A stretch of 64,000 nt of DNA from Streptomyces sp. SCSIO 30461 (lineage in GTDB: Bacteria > Actinomycetota > Actinomycetes > Streptomycetales > Streptomycetaceae): positions 2,596,001 to 2,660,000 of the forward strand of contig NZ_CP146101.1 in NCBI RefSeq assembly GCF_037023745.1, in the 5' to 3' direction. Position 1 is the stretch's first letter. Each line of letters begins with the position of its first letter. A model generated the notes under the pieces. That model did no database searches. It saw only the letters and a program-made list of their open reading frames with translations, and was not told where the DNA came from. Of this stretch, positions 1 through 10,426 are shown piece by piece. A program made the position numbers and the translations under genes.

Positions 1-118
1 CACCGGGACGGCCACCCGGCGACCACTCCTGCCCGCCAGCAGGAACGCCCCCGAATCCGCTCCGAAAATCACAGAGCCGCACTCATCGAATACGGCCCTG
101 TGGATCCAGGTTCAGCCC

Positions 119-377
119 AAGGGCTGTCCCCTAAGGGATGTCCCGCAATCCCGGCGGGCGCGCGGCGCTCCCCCAGAGCTTCGCCTGGGAGGTGTCCCCA
201 GCTACGGCACTCCCCCTGGCTTCGCCGGAGGTGCCCCCACGCCGCGTTGTCGAATCGCCCGAATACGCCCAGTATGAGGACGGTCCTCCGCCTCCCGGTC
301 CTCCGCCTCCCGGCCCTCCGCCTCCCGGCCCTCCGCCTCCCGGCCCTCCCGGCCCTCCCGGCCCTCCCGGCCCTCCC
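119..377. repeat. MITE-like dispersed repeat, copy A, with 15-bp and 9-bp tandem units
   Basis: The block at 119-297 matches, with small indels, the block at 15401-15530. Both begin AAGGGCTGTCCC and share TACGGCACTCCCCCT and TTGTCGAATCGCCCGAAT. It then runs into four copies of a 15-bp unit (GGYCCTCCGCCTCCC, 282-341) and four of a 9-bp unit (GGCCCTCCC, 342-377). No clean right terminal repeat is visible; the best candidate is a degenerate GGACAGCCTTCAA at 526-538. The whole stretch 1-642 holds no gene I can support. Reading frames across the tandem units give collagen-like Gly-Pro-Pro runs, which I regard as a by-product of the repeat. Confidence 0.6.
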
Positions 378-642
378 GGGCCGCGGGGACGCCTCGCGTC
401 ACAGCGTTGGGACGGTGGCCGCGGCGTCGACGTTCCCGGGTGGACCGACGGCCTCCCGACCGTCCTGTCTACTTCCCCCGCCGGACCTCGGGGCGCGGTG
501 TGCGGCGGGTAGCGTTGTCCCGGCCGGACAGCCTTCAAGGGGGCCCGGAACAGGGGCGGCAGGAAGCCGCTGGTCCCACGCTGCCCGCCGGTCGGTGTGA
601 ACTGCAGCCCTGCTCTGCTGAGGAGTCGAGATCCGAAAACCC

Positions 643-1326
643 GTGTACCGGTCACGTGAACGCACCGCGGGCCGATCGGATGTGAGGCCGATGGTGCTGC
701 CCCCGTCGCTGCGCGGGTGGCTCGGGGTGACCGCGGTCCTCGCCGCGCTGGTGGTCGTCGTGCTCGGAGTGCTGTACGCCGACGACAGCGAATCCGCCAT
801 GGCGGATACACGGGTCGGGGCGATGGTGGACGGTGTGGGGACGCGGTCGCGCCACGTCGCCCTGGGCGTGGACTTCCTGGGGGAGCCCGTGGGAGCGGCG
901 ATTCTGGTTGTCGCCGCCGTGGCGGGCTGCCTGCTGCTTCGCCGTCCTCGCGCTGCGGTGCTCGTCGTCGCCGGCACCGGCGTGACCGTGGGGACGGCGA
1001 CGCTGCTCAAGCCCCTGGTGGGACGCACCATCCACGACGGGCACCTGTCCTACCCGAGTGGGCACACCGCCTTCGTCACCGCGCTCGCCCTTGTGGTGGC
1101 GCTGCTCGCGGTCGGCCGGATCGGCCTCGGCAGGACGGCCGGTATCTCGCTCGCACTCGCCGCGGCGCTGATCGCGGGGGCTTCCATGGGCTGGGCGCAG
1201 GTCGCCCTGGGCGCGCACTACCCGACCGACGTGATCGGCGGCTGGTGCACCGCGCTGGCGGTGGTACCGGCGACCGCGTGGGTGGTGGACCGGACGGCTG
1301 AGGCCGTCCGGTGGAGGCATCGCTGA
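643..1326 (+). CDS. PAP2-family membrane phosphatase
   Basis: An integral membrane protein of about 227 residues, probably removing phosphate from a lipid phosphate or pyrophosphate at the membrane. Five or six hydrophobic helices are visible. PAP2 motifs are present in order: a KPLVGRT segment for the first motif, YPSGHT for the second with the catalytic-assist His, and GAHYPTD for the third with the nucleophile His and its Asp. The third motif normally starts with Ser-Arg; here the pair reads Ala-Gln (WAQVALGAHYPTD), so one phosphate-binding Arg is missing. Start is uncertain: GTG 643 is used, with GTG 682 and ATG 691 in frame and no well-spaced ribosome site for any of them. It stands alone between a repeat and a transposase remnant. 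Substrate unknown. Confidence 0.75.
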   Translation: MYRSRERTAGRSDVRPMVLPPSLRGWLGVTAVLAALVVVVLGVLYADDSESAMADTRVGAMVDGVGTRSRHVALGVDFLGEPVGAAILVVAAVAGCLLLRRPRAAVLVVAGTGVTVGTATLLKPLVGRTIHDGHLSYPSGHTAFVTALALVVALLAVGRIGLGRTAGISLALAAALIAGASMGWAQVALGAHYPTDVIGGWCTALAVVPATAWVVDRTAEAVRWRHR

Positions 1327-1362
1327 CGTCACGTCACGCCAGGCGGCGGAAGACGGGTTTGA

Positions 1363-1782
1363 CCGGTCGTCACCGACGAGCAGTTCGCGAAGATGTGGAA
1401 CCCCTCGCTCGACGAAGGGAAGATCGGACAGATCTTGCTGACCGCGTGGATCGCCAAGGAGAGCCTGCGCACCATCCTTGCCCTGGCCCGCACCGGAGCC
1501 GACCGCGAGCAAGTAGGCCATGCCCGATGGAAGTTCCTGACCTGGTGCGCGGACTCAGGCATCCCCGAAGTTCGCACCCTCGCCGCCACCGTCGACCGCT
1601 GGTGGCTCGAAATCGCCGCGTCCATCGACACCGGTCACAGCAACGCCAAGAGCGAGGGCATCAACCGCGTGATCAAGCTCGTCGCCCGCAACGCGTTCGG
1701 GTTCCGCAACGCTGACAGTCAGCGTCTACGGACACGCTGCGTCACGACACGACGAGCCCGCGGATACCTCCGCACCGCTTAA
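1363..1782 (+). pseudogene. ISL3-family transposase, C-terminal remnant
   Basis: An open frame of about 139 residues with the C-terminal part of an ISL3-type DDE transposase: TDEQFAKMWN near the left end, and HSNAKSEGINRVIKLVARNA, which contains the last catalytic Glu region, near the right. The frame is closed by TGA at 1360 and the catalytic N-terminal two-thirds of the roughly 400-residue family is absent. The end is slightly extended after AFGFRN, where intact members usually stop soon. No terminal inverted repeats were found, so this is a relic rather than a mobile element. Confidence 0.75.
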
Positions 1783-2521
1783 CTTCGAAGACCCACTTTG
1801 ACTTCACTCGAGGGTGGCACGGCTTTGGGGAAGAGCGACTCGATTTCCCCGATCACAGCGAGTAGGGGAAGTCTCTGCGTGAAGCAGTTTCGTCGTTGAC
1901 TGCAGCGGCGACGCTCGCCAGGATCGCGAGGCGGGGGCGACGCCGAGGTGCTGGGCGGAGGTGAGTAGCGCCGAGGCGATCTCCGGTTGCCGTGGTCCAC
2001 TCCATGGACTGCGGCCTGGTCCGGGCGATGACGCCGGTCCCGAAGCCGAGGGTGATCACCAGCATCGCCGATGCCATCCCCATTGGGGTTCGTCTCGGTC
2101 GTGATCAGGGAGGACCAGGCAAGAGGCCTCACGCTGCAGCACTGGGCGAGCGTGAACGCGAGAGGAGCGTGACCGCACCCCGTGCCGGCCGGGTGCCGAG
2201 TACCGCTCCCACGGCCCCCAGCCGTCCGGTGTGGCGCTCCGCGTCCATGACGTGCACTGGCCTGAGAGCCTGCGCTGGCGCAGGATGGCGACGATCCCGT
2301 CGACTTGCGCCTGTGACAGAGGAGGCGCGCCCTCGGCCTTGGCGGCTCCCGCCCTTCGGAGGTCCTCGAGTACGTCCGGAGAGGCCTGGTGGTGCGGCCG
2401 TCGTGTTCGCGAGGTGCTCTGAATTGAGCAGCAGCGCCGCTCTTCCTCTACCTGGGTGAAGTTTTCGAGTTCCCACTTCAACAGGAACTCGACTTCCTCA
2501 TTTCGGCGTATTATTCCCCTC
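1783..2521. other. Decayed intergenic region with a small-protein remnant
   Basis: No intact gene is seen in 739 bases. On the minus strand, about 2272-2388, a reading frame gives SPDVLEDLRRAGAAKAEG followed by LSQAQVDGIVAILRQ, which looks like the middle of a short Streptomyces hypothetical protein often met beside mobile elements. The similarity breaks off through a frame change on its downstream side. The rest shows no convincing codon bias. Base composition drops in GC toward 2450, where the alkylsulfatase gene begins. Confidence 0.35.
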
Positions 2522-4342
2522 ATGACCGCAGGCATCGAAGACACGCAGGATTTTAGTGACGCGGAACGCGGATTCATCGCTCCGCCTCCCTCGGCATCGA
2601 TTATGACAACTGAAGGCCATACGGCCTGGGACGCTGGTTCATTCTCTTTCTTGGAGAATGGCGAGTGCCCGGACACTGTGAATCCCCATCTCTGGCGCCA
2701 GGGAAAGCTTTGTGCAAAGGCCGGCTTGTTTCAGGTTACTGATCGCGTGTATCAGGTGCGGAACCTTGATATTTCGAATTTGACATTCATCGAAGGAACT
2801 GAAGGTGTAATCGTAGTCGACCCCTTGCTGAGCGTGGAAACAGCCGCTGCCGGGATCAGACTGTACCGGGAACACCGCGGCGACCGCCCTGTAACGGGTA
2901 TGATTTATACACACAGCCATTCCGACCACTACGGTGGCGCGTTCGGTATCCTTCCAGATGGACGCGGTGATGTGCCGGTATTGGCCCCTGCGAAATTCAC
3001 CGAGCATGCAGTCAGCGAGAACGTGCATGTCGGTCCCGCTATGGCTCGTCGCTCCGATTACATGTTCGGAAATTGTCTGGAAAGGTCCCCCAGAGGGTTG
3101 GTCAGCAGCGGTATCGGCACCACTCTGTCCGAGGGTTCCGCGAGCTTGGTGCTGCCTAGCCTGGACGTCACACACACAGGGCAACAGGAAACCATTGACG
3201 GTGTTCCTTTCATCTTCCAGTTGGCCCCAGATACCGAGGCGCCAGCAGAGATGCACTTCCTGCTCCCCGGTTACCGCGCCCTATGCATGGCCGAAAACGC
3301 CACCCGCACCATGCACAACGTGCTCACTCCGCGGGGTGCCCTCGTTCGTGACGCCCACGCCTGGTCCCGCAGCCTCGGCGAAGCCTTGACGCGCTTCGCC
3401 CCTTCCGCAGACGTGCTCTTCGCTTCGCACCTCTGGCCCACCTGGGGAGCCGCAAACATCACCGAGTTTCTGTCACGGGAACGCGATTTGTACGCGTTCA
3501 TGCATGACCAGACTGTGCGGCTGATGAACAAAGGTTTGACCGGAATCGAGATCGCCGAGGTCTTGCAATTGCCACCCGAACTCGAAAAGAGTCGGCTGCG
3601 CGGCTACTACGGCACTCTCAGCCACAACGTGAAAGCAATCTACCAGCGCTACATGGGTTGGTACGACGGAAATCCGGCCCACTTGTGGGAGCATCCACCC
3701 ACGGAGACGGCGCGACGCTACGTGGAAGACTACGGGGGTCTCCGCGCTATTATCGCACGCGCCCAGGACTATTCCGAAAAGGGCGATCTGCGTTTCGCCG
3801 CCACATTGCTGAACCACGCGGTTTTCGCAGATCCAGACAATGTGGACGCCAGAGAGGTACTCTCAGGAGTCTACGAGAAACTTGGATACGGGGCCGAGAG
3901 CGGCCCATGGAGAAACATTTTCCTCACTGGCGCCAAAGAACTACGCGAGGGCCGACAACCTCCAGTGGTTCGGCGGGCTGTCAAGTTCGCTCCTGCGCTC
4001 ACCACCGAGCAACTCCTGGATATCCTCTCAGTCCGGATCGATGGCCCTCGCTCCTGGCAGCACGACCTCACCGTGGATGTAATGGTGCGTGACCGCCAAG
4101 GCACCTGGCGCTTGACTCTTGCCAACGGGGCGCTCACTCACCATCAACTCTCCCCCGACGAGTTCTCCTCGAACAGTACAGCTGCTGTGACGCTCACCTT
4201 GACCGCGACCGAACTGTGGCAGATGGCTACCACTCACGCCATCCCCGACGGAGCCACCGTCGACGGGGACCGTGCCGTCCTCACCACGCTTCTCGCTCTG
4301 CTCGACCCCCCGGATTTCAACTTCGCCATCGTCACGCCGTAG
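2522..4342 (+). CDS. Type III (BDS1/SdsA-like) linear alkylsulfatase
   Basis: A 606-residue metallo-beta-lactamase-fold alkylsulfatase that hydrolyses primary alkyl sulfates such as dodecyl sulfate to alcohol and sulfate, giving carbon, sulfur or detergent resistance. The zinc motif THSHSDHYGG lies at residues 130-139, the family signature AENATRTMHN near residue 258, and HLWPTWG near residue 300. An alpha-helical dimerisation region and a C-terminal SCP2-like domain follow (about 490-606), so the gene is full length. ATG 2522 is preferred over the in-frame GTG 2456 because homologues begin just before the DFSDAERGF segment; no strong ribosome site is visible for either. Codons are unusually A/T-rich at third positions for this window, especially in the first third, which suggests recent transfer. 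No linked regulator or permease is present. Confidence 0.9.
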   Translation: MTAGIEDTQDFSDAERGFIAPPPSASIMTTEGHTAWDAGSFSFLENGECPDTVNPHLWRQGKLCAKAGLFQVTDRVYQVRNLDISNLTFIEGTEGVIVVDPLLSVETAAAGIRLYREHRGDRPVTGMIYTHSHSDHYGGAFGILPDGRGDVPVLAPAKFTEHAVSENVHVGPAMARRSDYMFGNCLERSPRGLVSSGIGTTLSEGSASLVLPSLDVTHTGQQETIDGVPFIFQLAPDTEAPAEMHFLLPGYRALCMAENATRTMHNVLTPRGALVRDAHAWSRSLGEALTRFAPSADVLFASHLWPTWGAANITEFLSRERDLYAFMHDQTVRLMNKGLTGIEIAEVLQLPPELEKSRLRGYYGTLSHNVKAIYQRYMGWYDGNPAHLWEHPPTETARRYVEDYGGLRAIIARAQDYSEKGDLRFAATLLNHAVFADPDNVDAREVLSGVYEKLGYGAESGPWRNIFLTGAKELREGRQPPVVRRAVKFAPALTTEQLLDILSVRIDGPRSWQHDLTVDVMVRDRQGTWRLTLANGALTHHQLSPDEFSSNSTAAVTLTLTATELWQMATTHAIPDGATVDGDRAVLTTLLALLDPPDFNFAIVTP

Positions 4343-4426
4343 CGAGCTCGGAGGTCTGTCCCTTCAGTTGGAGATCAGCGGCTTCGCTGTAGTTCCACGA
4401 TCACTGCGTGCGGGTAACTACCGTTC

Positions 4427-4576
4427 ATGAAGGCGGAGTTACTGGACATCTTGCCGGAGGTCACGGACCGGGAGCGGGCCGAGGAGTTCTCCGATCAGTT
4501 GGAGAACCTGCTGGTGGAGGTCGGCGGGATCTTCCCGCGGGCTGATCTGCGCTTGCGGGCCGCGCTGGCACAATGA
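4427..4576 (+). pseudogene. IS701-like transposase, N-terminal remnant
   Basis: ATG 4427 opens a 49-residue frame reading ILPEVTDRERAEEFSDQLE and then EVGGIFPRADLRLRAAL before a TGA at 4574. This resembles the N-terminal alpha-helical region of IS701-type transposases, which normally continues for another 350 residues into the DDE domain. Nothing of that domain follows. The frame could also be a tiny hypothetical gene, but the abrupt stop in the middle of a helix pattern and the setting among other transposase fragments favour a remnant. Confidence 0.45.
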
Positions 4577-4691
4577 GGTCTTCTCGGCAACTTCTCATGA
4601 CACACCCGTTGGGTGGTAAGGCACATGACACTGGTCGGCCCGGCGGGTGCCGACGAGCGGACGCCGTCAAGAGCCGAGCGGCCTGGGGAGA

Positions 4692-6020
4692 TCAGCCAGA
4701 GACTGAGCCGGCGGTCCGGACGAGGAGCAGGGGGGTGCCGACTAGGAGGACCGCCACGCCCAGGACCGAGCCCCAGCCGGCGTAGAGGAGGCTGGACCAG
4801 AGCACCCCGAGGCAGGCGAGGGCGAAGAACGCCGGAGTCACAGGGTGCAGCGGCGTCCGGTAGGGGTGTCTACCACCGGTCCCCCGATGGTGGAAGACGT
4901 ACAGCGACAGCGCCACCAGCAGCATGAAGAACCAGAACACCGGCGCGGTGTACGAGACCATCGACCGGAAGCCCGCCCGGGTGGCGGATCCGAAGACGAC
5001 CAGGGCCGCGCAGACGGCAGCCTGGAGGACGAGCGCGTTGGCGGGGGTCGAGCCGCGCTCCCGCCACCGGCCGACGGACTTCAGCGCCCCGAGGTCGCGA
5101 CCGAGGACGTAGTAGGAGCGCGAGCCGGTGATGATCAGTCCGTTGACCGTGGTGAGGGCGGACAACACAACGACGACGCTCATCACGACCTCGCCGGTGC
5201 TGCCGGCGACGGCGCGCATCATCGTGGCCCCCACCACGTCGGAGTCGCGGATGCCGTCCAGTCCCAGCACGCGCAGATAGGCGAAGTTGATCGCGAGGGA
5301 CACCGCGATGACGATCAGGACGCCGGCGATCAGGGCCCGGGCCATGGTGCGGCGGGCGTCGTGCAGTTCGCCCGAGAGGTAGGCGGCCTCGTTCCAGCCC
5401 CCGTAGGTCAGGAGGATGAACATCATGGCCAGGCCGATCCCGGCCCAGGTCGTGTCCTGCGGGGTGCCCTGACGGGGCGTCGGGCCGGTGGTGAGGAACG
5501 CGGAGACGACGATGGCGAGGACGGCTAGGACGACGGCCACCCCGATGACGTTCTGGGTGGTCTTCCCCGGCCTCGTTCCCACCCGGTTGACCAGGGTGAA
5601 CAGGAGGATCGAGGCGAGGGCGTAGACGCCGGGACCGTACCGGCCCAGCGGCAGGAGCACGTTCGCGTAGTCGCCCGTGACGAAGGCCGCGGCGGCGATG
5701 GCGCCCGGCTGGATGACCGTGCACCGCGCCCAGGCGAACAACAGTGCGAGGCGGGGCCCGTAGGCCGCGTGGAGGAAGGCGTACTCGCCGCCCGCGTCCG
5801 GGTGCGCACTACCCAGTTCGGCGTAGCAGAGCGCTCCGGCCAGGGTGAAGAGGCCGCCCAGCAGCCACAGGGACATGAAGACGGTCTCGTCGGCGGAGTA
5901 CTGGGCGACGAGCGAGGGCGTCCTGAAGATGCCGATGCCCAGGACGATGCCGACCACCATGACCGTGACGTCTCGGGGGGTCAGCTCGGCCCGGGGCATC
6001 GCGGCGGCCGGGTCGGACAT
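4692..6020 (-). CDS. APC-superfamily amino-acid permease
   Basis: A 442-residue inner-membrane transporter with about twelve hydrophobic segments. The first helix carries the APC substrate-binding glycine pattern (VGIVLGIGIFRTP), and the consensus AGGEYAF and WNEAAYLSGE segments are also typical of the LAT/SteT branch of APC transporters. It probably exchanges or imports amino acids or small peptides. ATG 6020 (MSDPAAAMPR) is chosen over an in-frame start 45 bases upstream because the upstream residues have no membrane-protein character. It is the last gene of a minus-strand set after the enolase paralogue (6818-8101) and a truncated ATP-grasp gene (6223-6768), so it may have moved the product of that pathway. 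Substrate unknown. Confidence 0.8.
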   Translation of the reverse strand: MSDPAAAMPRAELTPRDVTVMVVGIVLGIGIFRTPSLVAQYSADETVFMSLWLLGGLFTLAGALCYAELGSAHPDAGGEYAFLHAAYGPRLALLFAWARCTVIQPGAIAAAAFVTGDYANVLLPLGRYGPGVYALASILLFTLVNRVGTRPGKTTQNVIGVAVVLAVLAIVVSAFLTTGPTPRQGTPQDTTWAGIGLAMMFILLTYGGWNEAAYLSGELHDARRTMARALIAGVLIVIAVSLAINFAYLRVLGLDGIRDSDVVGATMMRAVAGSTGEVVMSVVVVLSALTTVNGLIITGSRSYYVLGRDLGALKSVGRWRERGSTPANALVLQAAVCAALVVFGSATRAGFRSMVSYTAPVFWFFMLLVALSLYVFHHRGTGGRHPYRTPLHPVTPAFFALACLGVLWSSLLYAGWGSVLGVAVLLVGTPLLLVRTAGSVSG

Positions 6021-6222
6021 ACTGACAGGGTGCCAGCAGAGCTGCGGGCGGGGCGCCGACGGCACGGTCAGCCGACCCGGGTGCCGCCGAACAGCCCAGT
6101 CGCCGAAGGCTGCCGGTGGCGGGCCCCTGCATCTTCTTGGTGTTCCTCACCGGGCAGTCTGTGGCCGGGGTTGGAGCCGTTCGTGCCGTCCAGGAATAGA
6201 GCAGGTTGTGCGCGATCCCGGA

Positions 6223-6768
6223 CCAGGCGCCGCGCTGCACCACCGGGAAATGCCCGGTGAGTTCGGCGACGTCGTCCACCCGCCGGAAGTAGCCGCTGTC
6301 GTTGTCGATGAGCGGCTTCAGCACCAGCGGGAAGCCGATACGGGCGGCCTGCGTCACGGCCTCGTCGAGGGTCCGGGCCGGTCCGTAGACCGGCTGCGGC
6401 ACGTTCCCCGAGGCGAAGACCTCGCGCATGGCGTACTTGTCGCGCACCGTGCGCGCCACCTGTTCGCCGACGAAGGGAAGTCCCAGGTCGGCGGCGACCG
6501 CGGCGGCCGCGGGCACGCTGTGCCCGACGAACGCCGCGACGGCCCGGATGGGTTCCGGCTCGGCCGCCGAGAGTGTGCGCACCGCGGCGACCGTGGCCTC
6601 GATGTCCGTGGTGTCCACCGACACCACGACGTCGGCGAACTCCTTCTCCCAGGTCGGGTCCTTCACGACGAGAAGAAGCCGGTCCCCGTTCTTCTTCGCG
6701 TACTCTGCGGCTTTCGCCAGGTGACCGCGACGGCTGGCGTTGGATTTGTGGAGTACGAGGATGCTCAT
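6223..6768 (-). pseudogene. ATP-grasp ligase, truncated after about 182 residues
   Basis: Starting at ATG 6768, the first 182 residues show the N-terminal pre-ATP-grasp fold and the start of the ATP-binding lobe: FVGEQVARTVRDKYAMREVF near residue 100 with the family DKxxMR signature, and PLVLKPLIDNDSGYF with the ATP-binding Lys at residue 151. Intact members run to about 400 residues and carry the metal-binding Glu/Asn pairs in the second half. Here similarity stops after VVQRGAW. The frame continues out of register into the downstream permease gene until 5809, where it is meaningless. A deletion of roughly 200 codons is the simplest explanation. The start lies 49 bases after the enolase paralogue, consistent with one operon. 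Confidence 0.7.
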
Positions 6769-6817
6769 TCTCTACATTTCTTTCCGTGCACGACGACCGC
6801 GGCCGTGGCTCCCCCGT

Positions 6818-8568
<1,751 letters not shown>

Positions 8569-8979
8569 CTTGCGCGGATGAGCCGTGACCTCGCCGCCGT
8601 GGGAGTGCGCGATGGCCCGGACGATTGCCAGTCCGAGGCCCGAGCCCCGCTCGGAGTCGGTGCGCTCCGCTGCCAGGCGCCGGAAGGGCTGGAAGAGCGC
8701 GTCGACGTCTTGGTCCGCGACCACGGGGCCGGTGTTCTCGACCGTGAGAGCGGCGCCGCCGTCCGGGGCGGTGCCGGTGGTGAGGCGGACCCAACCGTGC
8801 GGCCCGTTGTAACGGACCGCGTTCTCCAGCAGGTTGTGGATGATGCGCTCCACCATTACGGCGTTGCCCGAGGCGATTGCCGGCCGGATCTCCAACCGAA
8901 GGCCGATGCCTGCCGCGTCCGCCTGCGGTCGGTGCAACTCAGCGGTGTGACGAGTGAGCGCGGCGAGGTCGGCCGGGCA
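8569..8979 (-). pseudogene. Sensor histidine kinase, isolated ATPase-domain fragment
   Basis: On the minus strand about 137 residues form the ATP-binding domain of a two-component histidine kinase: the N box (ERIIHNLLENAVRYN), the G1 region (LTVENTGPVV), the F box (LFQPFRRL) and the G2 box (GSGLGLAIVRAIAHSHGG). The sensor, HAMP and phospho-His regions are missing: similarity stops at about 8979, where sequence belonging to an unrelated plus-strand gene begins. The C-terminal end after HGGEVTAHP is also abnormal. The fragment lies in an open frame running far past both ends, but the flanks show no kinase character, so I call a pseudogene. Confidence 0.75.
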
Positions 8980-8982
8980 CGG

Positions 8983-9252
8983 CGGGCCCCCGAAGAGGCG
9001 GAGGCCGCGCTCGCGGCGTGCAAGGAGTTCGCACCCACCGCGCAGGACACGCAGGACACCAAGCCCGACGCGAAGCAGCTCGCCCAGATGCGCGAGTACG
9101 TCAAGTGCCTGCGCGCCAACGGCTACGACGCCCCGGACCCCGACCCGGAGACAGGGGGCATGCCGGTCGACCAGAACGCCACGAAGAGCATGGACGAGCT
9201 CCGGGCCGCTGCGGAGAAGTGCAAGGACGTCAACCCCGCCTCCCAGCGGTGA
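8983..9252 (+). pseudogene. C-terminal fragment of a small exported lipoprotein-like protein
   Basis: About 90 residues ending at TGA 9252 read AALAACKEFAPTAQ, then LAQMREYVKCLRANGYDAPD and AAEKCKDVNPASQR. This paired-cysteine, Asp-Pro-rich pattern is typical of small Streptomyces lipoproteins encoded just before a peptidoglycan-binding membrane-fusion protein and an ABC exporter, and the next fragment downstream is indeed of that kind. The signal peptide and lipobox half are missing, replaced at about 8980 by an inverted histidine-kinase fragment. Confidence 0.55.
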
Positions 9253-9270
9253 CGGGCGGCGACGGCATGA

Positions 9271-10014
9271 CACACACCGGGCACCACCGACGACCGGCCG
9301 GACCGCACCGACCGCCTCCCCGTTCCTGCGGACCCAGCACAGACACCCGCGCACAACCCGCCGGACACATCTCCCGACGGCACGCCGCAGGGGCCGCCAC
9401 GCGTCCGCCGCCCCCGCACCGTCGTCGCCCTCGTCGCGGTTGCTGTCGCGGTCGTGCCGGGGACCGTCGGGGTGGTGGCGTACGGCGCCGGCGACGACGG
9501 CGGGAAAACCGACAAGGGCAGCGGCCTGCCACCGGTGACCGCCACCGTGACCCGCTCCGACCTCGCCCGCCAGGGCACCGTCACCGGCAGCCTCGGCTAC
9601 GGCGACAAACAGCCCCTGCTGAGCGGCGTATCGGGCACCGTGACCTGGATGCCGAAACCCGGCGCCACCGTCGCGCAGGGCCAGAACGCCTTCAAGGCCG
9701 ACGGGCGGCCCGTCCCTATCGTCTACGGCGGCGCCCCGCTCTACCGCGCACTGCGCCCCGGCACGAAAGGCCCTGAGATGGAACGTGCACTGGCCGCCCT
9801 CGGATACACCGGCTTCACTGCCGACGAGGAGTACACCGACAAGACCGCAGCGGCTGTCAAGCGCCGGCAGAAGAAACTCGGCGTGCCGCAGACGGGCACG
9901 GTCGAACCCGCCGGCCTGGTCGTGGCCGGCGACAAGACACGCGTCACCGGCCACGAGGTGATGCCGGGCGAGCCCCTCGGGCCCGGCTCACCCGTCACCG
10001 CGGCGACGGGGTAG
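9271..10014 (+). pseudogene. Peptidoglycan-binding membrane-fusion-like protein, broken at both ends
   Basis: In one frame the sequence gives a Pro/Asp-rich N-terminus, a transmembrane segment (TVVALVAVAVAVVPGTVGVV near 9430), a membrane-fusion-type segment (VTRSDLARQGTVTGSLGYGD) and a peptidoglycan-binding repeat (GTKGPEMERALAALGYTG). These are features of the partner proteins of MacB-like ABC exporters. No start codon opens this frame: it follows TGA 9268 directly, while a plausible ATG (9267) lies in another frame, so a one-base shift near the start is likely. The 3' end stops at 10014 after GHEVMPGEPLGPGSPVTAATG, where intact proteins continue for another 130 or so residues. No exporter genes follow. 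Confidence 0.65.
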
Positions 10015-10155
10015 CGGGACACGCCCAGGCCGCTCAGCGAGTACTCCACCTTGCGGGTGAACGGCGCCAGTTCGACGACGGCGCTCACGAGGGCCGGCGC
10101 CTCGGCAGCGGCGATCGTCGCGGCTCCGCCGGAGATGGAGTGGCTTGGGATTTGC
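10011..10155 (-). pseudogene. Alpha/beta hydrolase, internal fragment
   Basis: About 47 minus-strand residues read HSISGGAATIAAAEAPALVS and then AVVELAPFTRKVEYSLSGL. This matches the nucleophile-elbow region and the following helix of a lipase-like alpha/beta hydrolase (a GHS-x-GG motif, altered here). Similarity ends at VSRY, exactly where the plus-strand peptidoglycan-binding fragment stops, marking a recombination joint at about 10011. Nothing of the rest of the protein is nearby. Confidence 0.5.
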
Positions 10156-10426
10156 ACGTCACCAGCCCTGAACCGACGTGATCACCGATGCCCTGGCCCG
10201 GCTCAAAGTTCTCTCGACCCCCGGCTGACCAGCACATTTCCGCCCAACCAGCAGCATCACCCCGACCGGAGCCGTGGAACCCGACGCGACAGCCGGGCCA
10301 TCAGTCCGGCCATCACCAACTCGAACAGCCGAAACGGCCCGCCTAGAAGCCGACGGACCGTCACGAAAGATCGAGGCTAGGGAATCATATTCGAGCGGGC
10401 TCCCTCATTCCCATCCGAGGAAAAAA

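Noticed and set aside
138..512. Open frame coding a collagen-like Pro-Pro-Gly run
   Set aside because: It lies in a dispersed repeat; the related copy at 15.5 kb has 34-bp units that cannot keep a frame, and no ribosome site or conserved flanking protein sequence is seen.
5809..6768. A 319-residue ATP-grasp protein extending to 5809
   Set aside because: Residues beyond about 182 are an out-of-frame reading of the permease gene; the recognisable protein is truncated.
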